Position numbers and translations under genes: made by a program. The notes beneath the pieces are model-generated. The model saw only the letters and a list, made by a program, of their open reading frames with translations, searched no databases and had not been told where the DNA came from. DNA of 64,000 nucleotides from Akkermansiaceae bacterium. GTDB lineage: Bacteria; Verrucomicrobiota; Verrucomicrobiia; Verrucomicrobiales; Akkermansiaceae. The stretch is taken from the NCBI GenBank assembly GCA_018402445.1, contig JAGYIT010000017.1, forward strand, positions 248,001-312,000, read 5' to 3'. Positions 33,673-42,727 of the stretch are shown here, in pieces. Position 1 is the first letter of the stretch. The number at the start of each line of letters is the position of its first letter.

Positions 33673-35268
33673 ATGACTAGCTACCAAGTTCTCGTTTCCG
33701 ATCCCATTTCCGAAAAAGGCGTGGAAGCCCTGCGCTCCGCCGAAGGCATCACGGTTGACGTGAAGACAGGTATGTCCCCCGACGAGCTGCTGGCGGTGAT
33801 CGGCGATTACCACGCACTGGTCATCCGCTCGGAAACGAAGGTGACGCCCGCCGTTTTCGCCGCCGCGAAGAACCTCAAGGCCATCGGCCGAGCCGGGGTG
33901 GGCGTGGACAACATCGACCGTGACGCGGCGACCGACCACGGCGTCGTCGTGATGAACACGCCTTCCGGAAACACCATTTCCACCGCAGAGCACGCCTTCG
34001 CGCTGATGCTCGCCCTCGCCCGCAACATCGGCCCGGCGCACGCGTCGATGGTTTCCGGGAAATGGGATCGCAAAATCTACGGCGGCGTGGAGATGTTTGG
34101 GAAACGCCTCGCGATCCTAGGCATGGGCCGCATCGGCACGGAGTTTGCCAAGCGCGCGCAGGCCTTCGGCATGACCGTCGTCGCCTTCGATCCCTTCCTC
34201 ACCGCCGCCCGCGCCCAGTCGCTGAAAGTGGAGCTCGCCGCCACCGCCGATGAGGCGCTGAAAGGCGCGGATGTTGTCACCCTGCACATCCCGATGACCG
34301 CGGACACCAAGCACATCATGAACGCCGAGCGCATCGCGCTGATGAACAAGGGCGCGCTGATCGTGAACTGCGCCCGCGGCGGCCTCGTCGATGAAGCGGC
34401 CGCCAAGGCTTCCATCGACGCGGGCCATCTCGCCGGCATCGCGCTCGACGTGTATGAGATCGAGCCGCCGCCCGCCGATTTCCCGCTGTTCTCCGCAAAG
34501 AAAACCGTTTTCACCCCGCACCTCGGCGCGTCCACGGCGGAGGCCCAGGAAAATGTCGGCATCGAGGTCGCCATCCAGATCAAGGATTTCCTGATGACCG
34601 GCGAGATCCGCAACGCGGTGAACATGCCCAATCTCGACGCGAAGACCCTCGAATCCGTCGGCCCCTACCTCGACCTCGCGAACTCGCTCGGCAAGCTACT
34701 TTCGAAAATCGCGCCCGCGCAGTGCGATGCGATCCGCGTTTCCTACCTCGGCCCCGTTTCCGAAATGGATACCGAGCTCGTCACCCGCAAGATCCTCACC
34801 GGATACCTTGCCTCCGCGAGCCACGAGGCGCAGGTGAACCTGATCAACGCCCCCGCCATCGCGAAGGCCCACGGCATTGTGGTCAGCGAATCCACCGTCG
34901 CCCTCCACACGAACTGCACGGAACTCATCGAGGTCTCCGCCGTAAAAGGCGGCGAGGTCACCACCGTAGCGGGCACCTTTTTCGGGAGTTCGGCACGCAT
35001 CGTCCACATCGCCGGCCATTATGTGGAGACCAGCCCCACCGGGAGTTTTCTCTTCGTGGAAAACGACGACCGCCCCGGCATCGTCGGCGTGATCGGCACC
35101 TCGCTCGGAGCCGCGCAGGTCAACATCGCCAACATGGCTCTCTCCAGAAACAAGGAGACCAAGACCGCCGTGACCGTGATCGAGGTGGACAACGAACCTA
35201 CCGCCGACCTGCTCGCCACCCTGCGCTCAACGGCAGGCATCCTGCGCGTGCTGTCTTTCGAGCTGTGA
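33673..35268 (+). CDS. serA: D-3-phosphoglycerate dehydrogenase with ACT domain
   Basis: First enzyme of serine synthesis, oxidising 3-phosphoglycerate with NAD. The 531 residues match the long (type I) form: substrate domain, NAD domain with LAILGMGRIGTEFAKRAQAF, the signature VNCARGGLVDEAA, the catalytic His segment FTPHLGASTAEAQENVG, an intervening ASB domain, and a C-terminal ACT domain (SFLFVENDDRPGIVGVIGTS). The ACT and ASB domains imply feedback by L-serine. It stands alone and is followed by repeats and an IS remnant. Confidence 0.95.
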   Translation: MTSYQVLVSDPISEKGVEALRSAEGITVDVKTGMSPDELLAVIGDYHALVIRSETKVTPAVFAAAKNLKAIGRAGVGVDNIDRDAATDHGVVVMNTPSGNTISTAEHAFALMLALARNIGPAHASMVSGKWDRKIYGGVEMFGKRLAILGMGRIGTEFAKRAQAFGMTVVAFDPFLTAARAQSLKVELAATADEALKGADVVTLHIPMTADTKHIMNAERIALMNKGALIVNCARGGLVDEAAAKASIDAGHLAGIALDVYEIEPPPADFPLFSAKKTVFTPHLGASTAEAQENVGIEVAIQIKDFLMTGEIRNAVNMPNLDAKTLESVGPYLDLANSLGKLLSKIAPAQCDAIRVSYLGPVSEMDTELVTRKILTGYLASASHEAQVNLINAPAIAKAHGIVVSESTVALHTNCTELIEVSAVKGGEVTTVAGTFFGSSARIVHIAGHYVETSPTGSFLFVENDDRPGIVGVIGTSLGAAQVNIANMALSRNKETKTAVTVIEVDNEPTADLLATLRSTAGILRVLSFEL

Positions 35269-35282
35269 GGTGAAAGCCGTGG

Positions 35283-35368
35283 CTGGGACTTGCAGTCCCA
35301 GTCCGTCGTAGCCTTCTTGGCCTTCGTAGCTTCAGCGAAGTAGGCGGCGAAGTCGGATCATCAATCGG
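35283..35368. repeat. serA 3' hairpin and GTCGTAGCC...GAAG repeat, copy 3
   Basis: CTGGGACT-TGC-AGTCCCAG at 35283-35301 is an 8-bp perfect hairpin just after serA, without a U run. It is followed at 35301-35368 by the longest copy of the GTCGTAGCC/GCGAAG repeat, ending GAAGTCGGATCATCAATC, the same 18 bases found inside ileS. Confidence 0.65.
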
Positions 35369-35387
35369 AGTTCCTGCTCGTTGAGCC

Positions 35388-36523
35388 ATCAACCTCTAAT
35401 CCGCAGTTGAGATTGAGGATGGGAAGCGCAAGTGCTTATCGTAGCGGCGCTTGAAGACAAAAACCAACGCACAACTGGTTCACCCAACGGGTGAAGGAGA
35501 ACTGGATTTCAAATTCCTGCCTGCGGGCGGGCAATTTCACCTGCGCGGCAGTGACGAGGCGCTCACCCCGTATGGCGGATTGGTGGTGTGGGATCACTTT
35601 ATGGAACGTTGCGGTGCAATCACCGAGCAAATGATCCATCACGCCCAATGCCGTGGCTGATTGGGACTCCACCGTGATCCCGCGCTACGGCAAGCAAGAG
35701 GATACAGCAATTGGCTACAACCCGCAAAAACCCGGCCGCCCCAGCCATCATCCGCTTGCCTGCGTGATTGGCGGCACGCGCCTGTGCCTTCACATGGAAT
35801 GGCGCAAAGGCAACACCGTGAGCGCCAGCGGCTGGATCGAAGCGATGGAAAAAGTCTGGCGAAGCCCCATCGCCCAGCACCGCATCCGGCTCAACCGCGG
35901 TGACATCGGCTTCGGCCAGGAAGCCATCATGGCTTGGCACGAACAAGGCAAAGGCAAGCGTCCCTCCTTCCTCTTCAAACTCAAGCTCACCGCCAACGTC
36001 AAAAAGGCGATCGCCGCCATTCGCTGGGACGACTGGCAGGGCAAATCGTGCCACTCTACCGTCAGCGGGCGGATGCCGAAAACGTCTTTGACGAACTCAA
36101 GAACCAATGGGGCTTTTCCGGGTTCTGTTCGCAAAAGGCGGCGGTGAGTCAGAGTTCGGCGCGCATGTTGTTGCTCGTTTACAACCTGTGGAGCCTGTTC
36201 GTGCGGGTGCTCAAAAACCAGGGAGGCCACACCGAGGCGATCAAAAGCCGCTACGAGCTGCTGCTCATCCCCGCCAAGATGGTGCTGAGTGGACGGCGAA
36301 AAATTGTCAAACTGGCGGTTGGAAGCAGGTTCGCCAGCTTCCTGAAGCAAGCCTACCAGCGGCTTGAAGAGTGGCTGGGCCAAACTGCGCCGCAGTTGAG
36401 CTTGAGCATGGGCAAAGCTCCTCCGTGGCTGCTGTTTGACCCCACCCAAACCACCTCATCAGCCGTTACTTGACCCCACTTGCGCCTCTCATCCTCTTTC
36501 CAACTGCGGATTCTAGGATGATC
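35388..36523. mobile_element. Decayed IS1380-like insertion sequence with terminal inverted repeats
   Basis: About 1.1 kb bounded by imperfect inverted ends. The left end contains ATCAACCTCTAATCCGCAGTTG (35388-35409), core AATCCGCAGTTG; the right end, read on the minus strand, contains AGAATCCGCAGTTG (near 36501-36522). Full IS1380-type elements are about 1.7 kb, so it has lost several hundred bases. The same end sequence bounds the 263-bp element at 7706-7968. It lies between serA and a PIN-domain fragment. Confidence 0.65.
35451..36473 (+). pseudogene. IS1380-family transposase, internally deleted and frameshifted
   Basis: Remnant of a DDE transposase. The N terminus (NAQLVHPTGEGELDFKFLPA) is followed by about 45 residues, then directly by ADWDSTVIPRYGKQEDTAIG and YNPQKPGRPSHHPLACVI, the catalytic-core opening that normally comes about 120 residues later. 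After DDWQGKS the frame shifts, and the next frame gives VPLYRQRADAENVFDELKNQ and WGFSGF, the usual YREK-like signature region, and runs to a normal C terminus. At least one deletion and two frame changes mean no active protein. Confidence 0.75.
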
Positions 36524-36548
36524 GCGCTTTTACCCCTACCCCCTGAAG

Positions 36549-36632
36549 GCTGTGGTTGATGCGGTGTATTTGGCTTTGGCGATCCTGCATGAGATGGACT
36601 ATCTTCTCACGTGGAATTGGTCAACAAGCCGC
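36549..36632 (+). pseudogene. PIN-domain toxin fragment
   Basis: The plus strand reads VVDAVYLALAILHEMDYLLT then WNWSTS, matching the end of VapC-type PIN toxins (DAxHLAxAxxHxxDYLLTWN). No start, upstream domain or antitoxin remains. It lies immediately beyond the right end of the IS remnant, which may have truncated it. Confidence 0.5.
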
Positions 36633-36651
36633 CGCGCCATCGCTCTAACGC

Positions 36652-39486
36652 TCAATGGTTGAAGATGAATTCCTTCGAGTTGAGCAGAGCCCAGAAGATG
36701 TCTTCGAGAATCTGTTTCTGTTCGTTGGGGTCTATGCCTTGCTGGACGGCGGCGAGGAGATGTTCGGATTCCTTGGGGGTGGGTTCGCGGGTGAGGGTGC
36801 GGAGGTAGAGGGTTTGGATGATCTCGGCGGGTTGTTTTTTCGCTGCGAGCATTTCTGCGACGATTTTCCCCTGCTGGATGCGTTGGTGGACGGTTTCGCC
36901 GTTGATGAGGTGGAGGGCTTGGGAGAGGTTGGGTTCCATTTTCACCTCGCAGGAGCAGACGGTGGCGCGGGTGGAACGGCCGAAGGTGGTGAGGAAGTAG
37001 CTGGAGGTGTTGCCGTCGGCGATCTGGACGGCGCGGGCGCCCTTGGGCAGACCCTTGTATTTCTCGGTGGTGGCGGTGACCTGCGAGATGCTGTCGAGCA
37101 AGACCTCGGCGCGGACGCGGCGGATCATGGCTTTGGAAAAGTTGCGCGTGTCGGCGGCGTTGGTGGCGTTCGTTTCGGTGGAAAGGCGGTAAGTGCGGGA
37201 GGTGCAGATGTCGCGGACGAGGCGTTTGAAATCGTAGTTGTAGGAGACGAACTTCGCGGCGAGCGCGTCGAGGAGCTCGGGGTTGGAGGGGGGGTTGGAG
37301 ACGCGGACGTCATCGACGGGATGGACGATGCCGATGCCCATGTAATGATCCCAGGCGATGTTGACGACGTTGCTGGCGAACCATGGGTTCTCGGGTGAGG
37401 CGAGCCAGCCAGCGACGGCTTCGCGGCGGGTCTCGCCGGGCTTGAGTTCGGGCTTGGGGCCGCCGAGGAACTTGGGCGGCATGTTTTGCTTGGTGACCGG
37501 GTGCAGGGTCTCGCCGCCGCCATCGAAGACGACACGCTCACGCGGATCCTCGGCGGGCTTGCGTTTCACCTGCGCGAAGAAGGCGGTGAAGCCGTAGTAG
37601 TCGTCCATGGTCCAGCGGTCGAAGGGGTGGTTGTGGCACTGGGCGCACTGGATGCGGGTGCCCATGAAGACCTGGGCGACGTTTTCGGTGAGCTTCATGA
37701 CATCGGCCTCCATCTGGAAAAAGTTGGTGGCGGGGCTGGAGAAGGTGCCGCCTTGGGCGGAGAGGAGTTCGGAGATGAGCTGGTTGACGGGCATGTTTCC
37801 GGCGATGCGCTCGCGGAGCCAGCGGTGGTAGTTGAGCGCGGCCTTGTAGGAGACCTGGTTGTTGCCTTGGCGGACGGTGCGGATCTGGAGGAGCTCGGCC
37901 CATTTCATGACCCACATCTCGGTGAATTCCTCGCGGGCGAGCAGGGAATCTACGAGGTGGCCGTGCTTGTCGGGGCGGGTGTCTGTTAGGAATTTCTGGC
38001 GCTCCTCGGGCGTGGGGGGGAGGCCGATGATATCGAGGTGGGCGCGACGGAGGAAGGCCTCGTCGCTGGCGAGGCCGGAGGGGATGATGCGGAGCTTGTC
38101 GAGCTTCGCGGCGACGTGGCCATCGATGTAATTGAAGGCCGGGAACTCGGGGCGCACGTAATCCGTTTCCGCCGGGACGACGATGGCCTGCGAGCCTTCG
38201 GTGAAGGTGTGGAAACGGCCAAGGAGGAAGGCCTCGCCGCGCTCACCGGAGGCGGCTAGGCCGGTGGCCTTGTCGATGGATACGGAGTTATCGTTCGAGC
38301 TGGAGAAGGCGGTGAGGGTGGTGACATCGCGGTCGGTGCCGTCCGAGTAGCTGGCGCGGACGGTGAGAGGAATGCGGATATCGGGGCCGGTCATCACGAC
38401 CTCGGCGGGCTGGATCTCGATGCCGGTGGGTTGGGGGATTTCGCCTTCGTCGAACTTCGCGCCGTCGCGGATCCAGCGGACGAGGGTTTCGTGGAAAGGG
38501 CTGTCGGCATCGAAAAGTTTCCCGCCGGTGTGGGGCACGGTGCCGATGGCTTTGGTGATGAGCAGGGAATCCTCGGGGATGGCGAGGTTGATGCGGCGGC
38601 CGGCCATTTCCGAGGTGAGGCGGAAGTGGTCGCCCTTAGGATCGAAGCCGTAGAGGCTGAGGAGGAAGCCGTCCTGGCCGCGCGCCGAGCCGTGGCAGGA
38701 ACCCATATTGCAGCCCGCGGCGGTGAGCACCGGCATGACGTCGAGCTGGAAGGAAACGGGGCGCTCCTTTTCCGCGTCCTTCACTTTTACCGCGATCTCG
38801 GAGGAAAGGCCACGGTAGGCGATGGTGAGTTTCGTTTCGCCGTCCTTGCGGGGGGTGAGGAGATTTCCGTCGAGGGCGGCGATGTCGGCGGTTTCGAGGG
38901 CGAGCTTCGACTGGGCGGTGATGTCGTGGGTGGAGGCGTCCTTCATCCGCGCGATGACGATCACGCGGTGGAAATCGGCGGCGGTCTCGAGGCTGATGGT
39001 TTTCGGAAAGGCCTCGATGGAAACGATCGCGGGATCGGGCGGCGCGTCCCAGCGGGGCAGGGCGGTTTTGGCGCGGGGGCGGAGGGTTTCGCCCTCGGGC
39101 CACTCGGCTCCGGCTTCGATCCAGCCTTTCAGCGCGGCGATGTCGTCCGGGGAAAGCGGGTCGCCGTGCTTTTTCGGGGGCATGCGGTCGGCGTCGTCGG
39201 CGGGGAGTATGACGCGGGTGAGGAGGCCGGATTTCACGGGATCTCCGGGGACGAGCGCCGTGCCGGAGTCGCCGCCCGCCAGCAGGTCGGCTTGGGTGGA
39301 CATGATCAGGCCGCCCTTTGCTTCCTCGGGCGTGTGGCATTCCACGCAGTTCACCTCCAGCACGGCCTTGGCTTTCCCGAAGGGAGAGGTCTCCTCATAC
39401 GCGGAAGCCAATGCGCTCGCGCCGAGCAGGAGGGCGGGGAAACGGAACATCTGGACGCTACGGGGAGAGCGCATCGGATCTTCCAT
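36652..39486 (-). CDS. PSCyt1/Big2/DUF1549/DUF1553 (PSD1-type) cytochrome-like protein
   Basis: A 944-residue exported protein of the planctomycete/verrucomicrobial cytochrome group. A signal segment MFRFPALLLGASALASA follows a short N terminus. The PSCyt1 domain holds the heme site CVECH at 47-51. A Big2-like Ig domain lies in the middle (VRASYSDGTDRDVTTLTAFS). DUF1549 follows with FNYIDGHVAAKLDKLRIIPS and the motif CAQCHNHPFDRWTMDDYYGF. DUF1553 ends the chain with NPWFASNVVNIAWDHYMGIG. There is also CNMGSCHG. Members often sit beside sulfatases and DUF1501 proteins and are thought to take part in polysaccharide breakdown; here no partner is adjacent. Divergent from dapB. Confidence 0.9.
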   Translation of the reverse strand: MEDPMRSPRSVQMFRFPALLLGASALASAYEETSPFGKAKAVLEVNCVECHTPEEAKGGLIMSTQADLLAGGDSGTALVPGDPVKSGLLTRVILPADDADRMPPKKHGDPLSPDDIAALKGWIEAGAEWPEGETLRPRAKTALPRWDAPPDPAIVSIEAFPKTISLETAADFHRVIVIARMKDASTHDITAQSKLALETADIAALDGNLLTPRKDGETKLTIAYRGLSSEIAVKVKDAEKERPVSFQLDVMPVLTAAGCNMGSCHGSARGQDGFLLSLYGFDPKGDHFRLTSEMAGRRINLAIPEDSLLITKAIGTVPHTGGKLFDADSPFHETLVRWIRDGAKFDEGEIPQPTGIEIQPAEVVMTGPDIRIPLTVRASYSDGTDRDVTTLTAFSSSNDNSVSIDKATGLAASGERGEAFLLGRFHTFTEGSQAIVVPAETDYVRPEFPAFNYIDGHVAAKLDKLRIIPSGLASDEAFLRRAHLDIIGLPPTPEERQKFLTDTRPDKHGHLVDSLLAREEFTEMWVMKWAELLQIRTVRQGNNQVSYKAALNYHRWLRERIAGNMPVNQLISELLSAQGGTFSSPATNFFQMEADVMKLTENVAQVFMGTRIQCAQCHNHPFDRWTMDDYYGFTAFFAQVKRKPAEDPRERVVFDGGGETLHPVTKQNMPPKFLGGPKPELKPGETRREAVAGWLASPENPWFASNVVNIAWDHYMGIGIVHPVDDVRVSNPPSNPELLDALAAKFVSYNYDFKRLVRDICTSRTYRLSTETNATNAADTRNFSKAMIRRVRAEVLLDSISQVTATTEKYKGLPKGARAVQIADGNTSSYFLTTFGRSTRATVCSCEVKMEPNLSQALHLINGETVHQRIQQGKIVAEMLAAKKQPAEIIQTLYLRTLTREPTPKESEHLLAAVQQGIDPNEQKQILEDIFWALLNSKEFIFNH

Positions 39487-39546
39487 ACACGCTCAGAAAA
39501 AATTCCCATTTCCATTTCCGCCGGGCGACCCCAACATCCGGGCGAC

Positions 39547-40284
39547 ATGCTTCCCATTCTCATCACAGGAAAGTCCGGCCGTATGGGTCTGGCCGTCGCC
39601 GAGGCCACTGAGGCGAATCCAGACACCGTCATCGCCGCGACCCACGACGCGGGCGAGGATCTCGATGCGGCGCTGAAAGCCGCGAAGTGCGTGATCGATT
39701 TCACGACGCACAGCTTTTCGACGAGCCTGGTGGAGGCAGCGTTGCGACATGGCGTGCCGATCGTGATGGGCACCACCGGCCACACCGATGCGGAGCTGGA
39801 GGTGATCCGCGCGGCATCGAAGGAAATCCCCATCGTCCACGCGCCGAATTTCTCCGTCGGGGTGAACACGCTTTTCTGGCTGACGCGGCAGGCGGCCCGG
39901 ATTCTGAAGCAGGACACGTTTGACATCGAGGTCACGGAAATGCACCACCGCCACAAGATCGACGCGCCCTCCGGCACGGCGCGGCGGCTGTTGGAAATCC
40001 TCAACGAAGAGACCGGCACGTCCTACGCGGACGACATCGCCCATGGACGTTTCGGAAACATCGGCCCGCGCAAGCCGCGCGAGATCGGGATGCACACGTT
40101 GCGCGGCGGCGATGTCGTCGGCGACCACACGGTGATGTTCGCGGCCGATGGAGAGCGGGTGGAACTCACCCACAAGGCCTCCTCCCGCATGACCTTTGCG
40201 TCCGGAGCCGTCCGCGCGGCGCTCTGGCTGGTGGGCAAGCCGCCCGGCCTCTACGACATGCAGGACGTGCTCGAGCTGAAATGA
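39547..40284 (+). CDS. dapB: 4-hydroxy-tetrahydrodipicolinate reductase
   Basis: NAD(P)H-dependent reductase of the lysine/diaminopimelate pathway, needed for peptidoglycan. The 245 residues carry the Rossmann loop GKSGRMG at 8-14, GTTGHTDAELE, HAPNFSVGVN, and the signature EMHHRHKIDAPSGTA with the catalytic His and Lys. It ends with the oligomer segment (WLVGKPPGLYDMQDVLELK). The frame is open far upstream, to 38431, but that part is antisense to the cytochrome-like gene; the ATG at 39547 gives the family N terminus MLPILITGKSG. Confidence 0.95.
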   Translation: MLPILITGKSGRMGLAVAEATEANPDTVIAATHDAGEDLDAALKAAKCVIDFTTHSFSTSLVEAALRHGVPIVMGTTGHTDAELEVIRAASKEIPIVHAPNFSVGVNTLFWLTRQAARILKQDTFDIEVTEMHHRHKIDAPSGTARRLLEILNEETGTSYADDIAHGRFGNIGPRKPREIGMHTLRGGDVVGDHTVMFAADGERVELTHKASSRMTFASGAVRAALWLVGKPPGLYDMQDVLELK

Positions 40285-40302
40285 TCTTCCCCCCAGCCCT
40301 AC

Positions 40303-41844
40303 ATGAAACGACTGATTCCGCTATCCCTCTGCCTCGCCCTGTTTTCCTGCGAGGGGCCGGCTCTGAAAAAAGAAGCCATCATCATCACTGAAACCGCGCC
40401 GACCGGGGAGCCCGCCGCCGAGAAACCCGCCGCTGACCTGACCGCATCGGTCATGCGGATCAACTCCACCAGCCAGGCATGGAACCCCGGGCAGCCGTGG
40501 GAAAAGACCCCGCCCACCAACCTCCGTTCGCTGGGAGCCATCGTCGCACCGGAGCAGGTGCTGACCACCGGCGAAATGGTTGCCGACATCACCTATCTCG
40601 AGCTGGAATCACCGGACGGCTCGCGCACGGCGCAGGCGAAGATCATTGCCGTGGATTACGAGGCGAACCTCGCCCTGATCACCGTGAAATCCGACGATGA
40701 CCGCGCGGCGTTTTTCGAGGGCACACAACCGCTCTCACTCGCGGAACCACCCGTGATCGGGGATGAGCTGAGCATTTTTCAGGTCGAGGACAACGGCACC
40801 ACGCTGCTGACAAACGGCACGCTGCAATCCGTGGACGTGGCCGAGAGTTTCCTCGCGGGCCAAGGTTTCCTGACCTACATGGTGAAAGCCTCCATGCAGA
40901 GCGCGGCGAGCAGCTTCTCGCTGCCCGTGCTGCGCGGCGACGCCCTTTCCGGCATCCTTCTCAGCTACGATTCCAAGGATCAGATTTCGGATGTGCTCTC
41001 CGTGGATGTGGTCGCGCGTTTCCTCGGGAACGCGAAGGACGGGGAATACGCCGGCTTCCCCTCGATGGGTATCTCCGCCTCGCGGACGGAGGATCCTTCT
41101 TTCCGGAAATTCCTCAAGCTCCAGCCCGAGCAGGGCGGACTCTACATCGGCAAAGTCCGCAAGGGCGGCGCGGCGGACATGGCGGGTGTGAAAGTCGGCG
41201 ACGTGCTGCTCAGCGCGGGCGGCCACGCCATCGACAAGCGCGGCTATTACCAGCATCCGCATTACGGTTCCCTTTTCTGGGGACACATCGTGCGCGGCGA
41301 GAAATCCACCGGCGATGAGATCATCCTCGGCATCCTGCGTGACGGAGAGCCGCTGGAAATCACCGCCACCCTCACCCGCGAGGAACCGATGGATCGCCTC
41401 GTGCCCGATTACCAGTTCGACCGTGCGCCCAACTATCTCGTGAAAGGCGGCTTTATTTTCCAGGAGCTCACCCGCCCCGTGCTCGAGGCCTTCGGCAAGG
41501 ACTGGGCCACCCGCGCCCCGCTCAACCTGCTCGACGCCTACGAGAACCCCGAGAAATTCGAGGACAAGGCCAAGCGCGTCATTTTCCTCAGCGGAGCCAT
41601 CCCGACCCCCGCCACCGTAGGCTATGAGCGGCTGCGCAACCTCATTGTGAAAAAGGTCAACGGTGTAGAGATCGACAGCATGAAGACCCTCATCGAAGCC
41701 TTCGGCAAGGCCGCCGAAAACAACCTCCACTCCATCGAGTTCATGGAAGAGGATTTCACCGTCTATCTCGACGAGACCGTCTCCACCGGCGTGGACAGCG
41801 CCCTCCTCCAGCGCGGCCTGAACCGGCTTTCACGGGCGGAGTGA
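40303..41844 (+). CDS. Trypsin-like/PDZ lipoprotein without a recognisable catalytic triad
   Basis: A 513-residue protein with a lipoprotein signal (lipobox LFSC, Cys16). The layout is Deg/HtrA-like: a beta-barrel region (SLGAIVAPEQVLTTGEMVAD...VDYEANLALITV) followed by one clear PDZ domain (GGLYIGKVRKGGAADMAGVK) and a second PDZ-like region near the end. Where active proteases read LTNAHV this protein has LTTGEM at 87-92; where they read DxxTDLALL it has DYEANLAL (Asn122); and no GNSGGP is found, the matching stretch being SSFSLPVLRGDALSG. All three triad positions appear lost. It starts 18 bp after dapB, so the two may be co-transcribed. Likely a binding or scaffold protein. Confidence 0.75.
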   Translation: MKRLIPLSLCLALFSCEGPALKKEAIIITETAPTGEPAAEKPAADLTASVMRINSTSQAWNPGQPWEKTPPTNLRSLGAIVAPEQVLTTGEMVADITYLELESPDGSRTAQAKIIAVDYEANLALITVKSDDDRAAFFEGTQPLSLAEPPVIGDELSIFQVEDNGTTLLTNGTLQSVDVAESFLAGQGFLTYMVKASMQSAASSFSLPVLRGDALSGILLSYDSKDQISDVLSVDVVARFLGNAKDGEYAGFPSMGISASRTEDPSFRKFLKLQPEQGGLYIGKVRKGGAADMAGVKVGDVLLSAGGHAIDKRGYYQHPHYGSLFWGHIVRGEKSTGDEIILGILRDGEPLEITATLTREEPMDRLVPDYQFDRAPNYLVKGGFIFQELTRPVLEAFGKDWATRAPLNLLDAYENPEKFEDKAKRVIFLSGAIPTPATVGYERLRNLIVKKVNGVEIDSMKTLIEAFGKAAENNLHSIEFMEEDFTVYLDETVSTGVDSALLQRGLNRLSRAE

Positions 41845-41875
41845 GGTTTTTTCCGCCTGATCACGGCGCGTGCCT

Positions 41876-41912
41876 TCTTTCTTGAAGGTTGAATTTTGAA
41901 AATTGAAATTTA
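41876..41912. repeat. TTCAAAATTCAA-type repeat before yceD
   Basis: Contains TTGAAGGTTGAATTTTGAAA then ATTGAAATTT, the reverse orientation of the repeat at 15200-15240. It ends 11 nt before the yceD ATG, so it forms the untranslated leader of the yceD-rpmF operon. Confidence 0.6.
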
Positions 41913-41923
41913 GCCTCAGATCC

Positions 41924-42428
41924 ATGGAAACTTCCCTCATCATCGACCTTCCCACCCTCCCCGAAGAGGGCAAGGCCTTTTCCGGCGAGTTAGACGGCGC
42001 AATCTTTGACCTCACGGGTGGCGACGTGCGATCCGTCGGCCCGCTGGCCTATGATCTCTGGGCGCAGCGTTTCGAATCCGAACTGCTGCTCACCGGGGCT
42101 GTCTCGGCGCCCTTCGAATTCACCTGCGTCGTGACCCTGAAACCCTTCATGAAAACGATCCATCTCCCGCAGACAGCCGTTTCCGTGGAAATCGGCAACG
42201 CCTCCGGCCTAGACGTCACCGAAGCCCTCCGCGAGGAAGTCCTCATCGAGTTCCCCCCGCCCCCGCTGCGACCAAGGGGACGTCCCGGAATCCTGCGAAA
42301 TCGATCCGCGATATTTAGCGGTGGACAAGTCCCCGGAAGATGAGGTAAGTCCTCCGCCCCGCGACGGGGGCGACGACCGCTGGTCTGCCCTCGACGATCT
42401 CACGGGTCTCAACGATCAACCTCAATAG
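41924..42428 (+). CDS. yceD: YceD/DUF177 family protein (one frameshift)
   Basis: Small protein linked to 23S rRNA/ribosome biogenesis and normally co-transcribed with rpmF. It starts METSLIIDLPTLPEEGKAFS and includes APFEFTCVVTLKPF, with the first Cys of the DUF177 pattern. The frame breaks in a C-rich run near 42253-42264 after VLIEFPP; the next frame continues CDQGDVPESCEIDPRYLAVD and ends LDDLTGLNDQPQ at 42428, 9 bp before rpmF. One extra C explains it. An upstream TTG at 41903 lies in the repeat and is not preferred. Confidence 0.8.
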
Positions 42429-42437
42429 AACACGACC

Positions 42438-42620
42438 ATGGCCGTACCAAAACGCCGTCAATCCAAAAGCCGCCAGAAAATGCGCCGTGGCGCGAACCGC
42501 TGGAAAGCGCCGATCTTCAGCGCTTGCTCCGATTGCGGAGCCACGATCCCCTCCCACATCGCGTGCCCGTCATGCGGCACCTATCGCGGACGCAAAGTCC
42601 TCGAGGTGGAGGCGTTCTGA
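42438..42620 (+). CDS. rpmF: 50S ribosomal protein L32
   Basis: A 60-residue ribosomal protein. The N terminus MAVPKRRQSKSRQKMRRGAN is the family signature, and a zinc-ribbon is present: CSDCG at about 30-34 and CPSCG at about 43-47. It lies between yceD and plsX, the conserved order. A hairpin terminator follows at 42649-42682, so read-through into plsX may be limited. Confidence 0.97.
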   Translation: MAVPKRRQSKSRQKMRRGANRWKAPIFSACSDCGATIPSHIACPSCGTYRGRKVLEVEAF

Positions 42621-42648
42621 TTTGAATTCCCGAGGGAATCACGCAAGA

Positions 42649-42682
42649 ACCCCCGCCGGAGAGCTGGCGTGGGTTTTTCTTT
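42649..42682 (+). terminator. Terminator/attenuator between rpmF and plsX
   Basis: ACCCCCGCC pairs with GGCGTGGGT (one mismatch) around an 8-nt loop and runs into TTTTTCTTT. It lies 28 bp after rpmF. Confidence 0.7.
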
Positions 42683-42727
42683 CGTACCCGGGATCCAACC
42701 CCTTTTAGAAAACCCATCCGAATCTCC

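Noticed and set aside
38431..39546. A 370-codon upstream extension of dapB
   Set aside because: It is antisense to the DUF1549/DUF1553 gene and has no family-like sequence; the ATG at 39547 gives a normal DapB.
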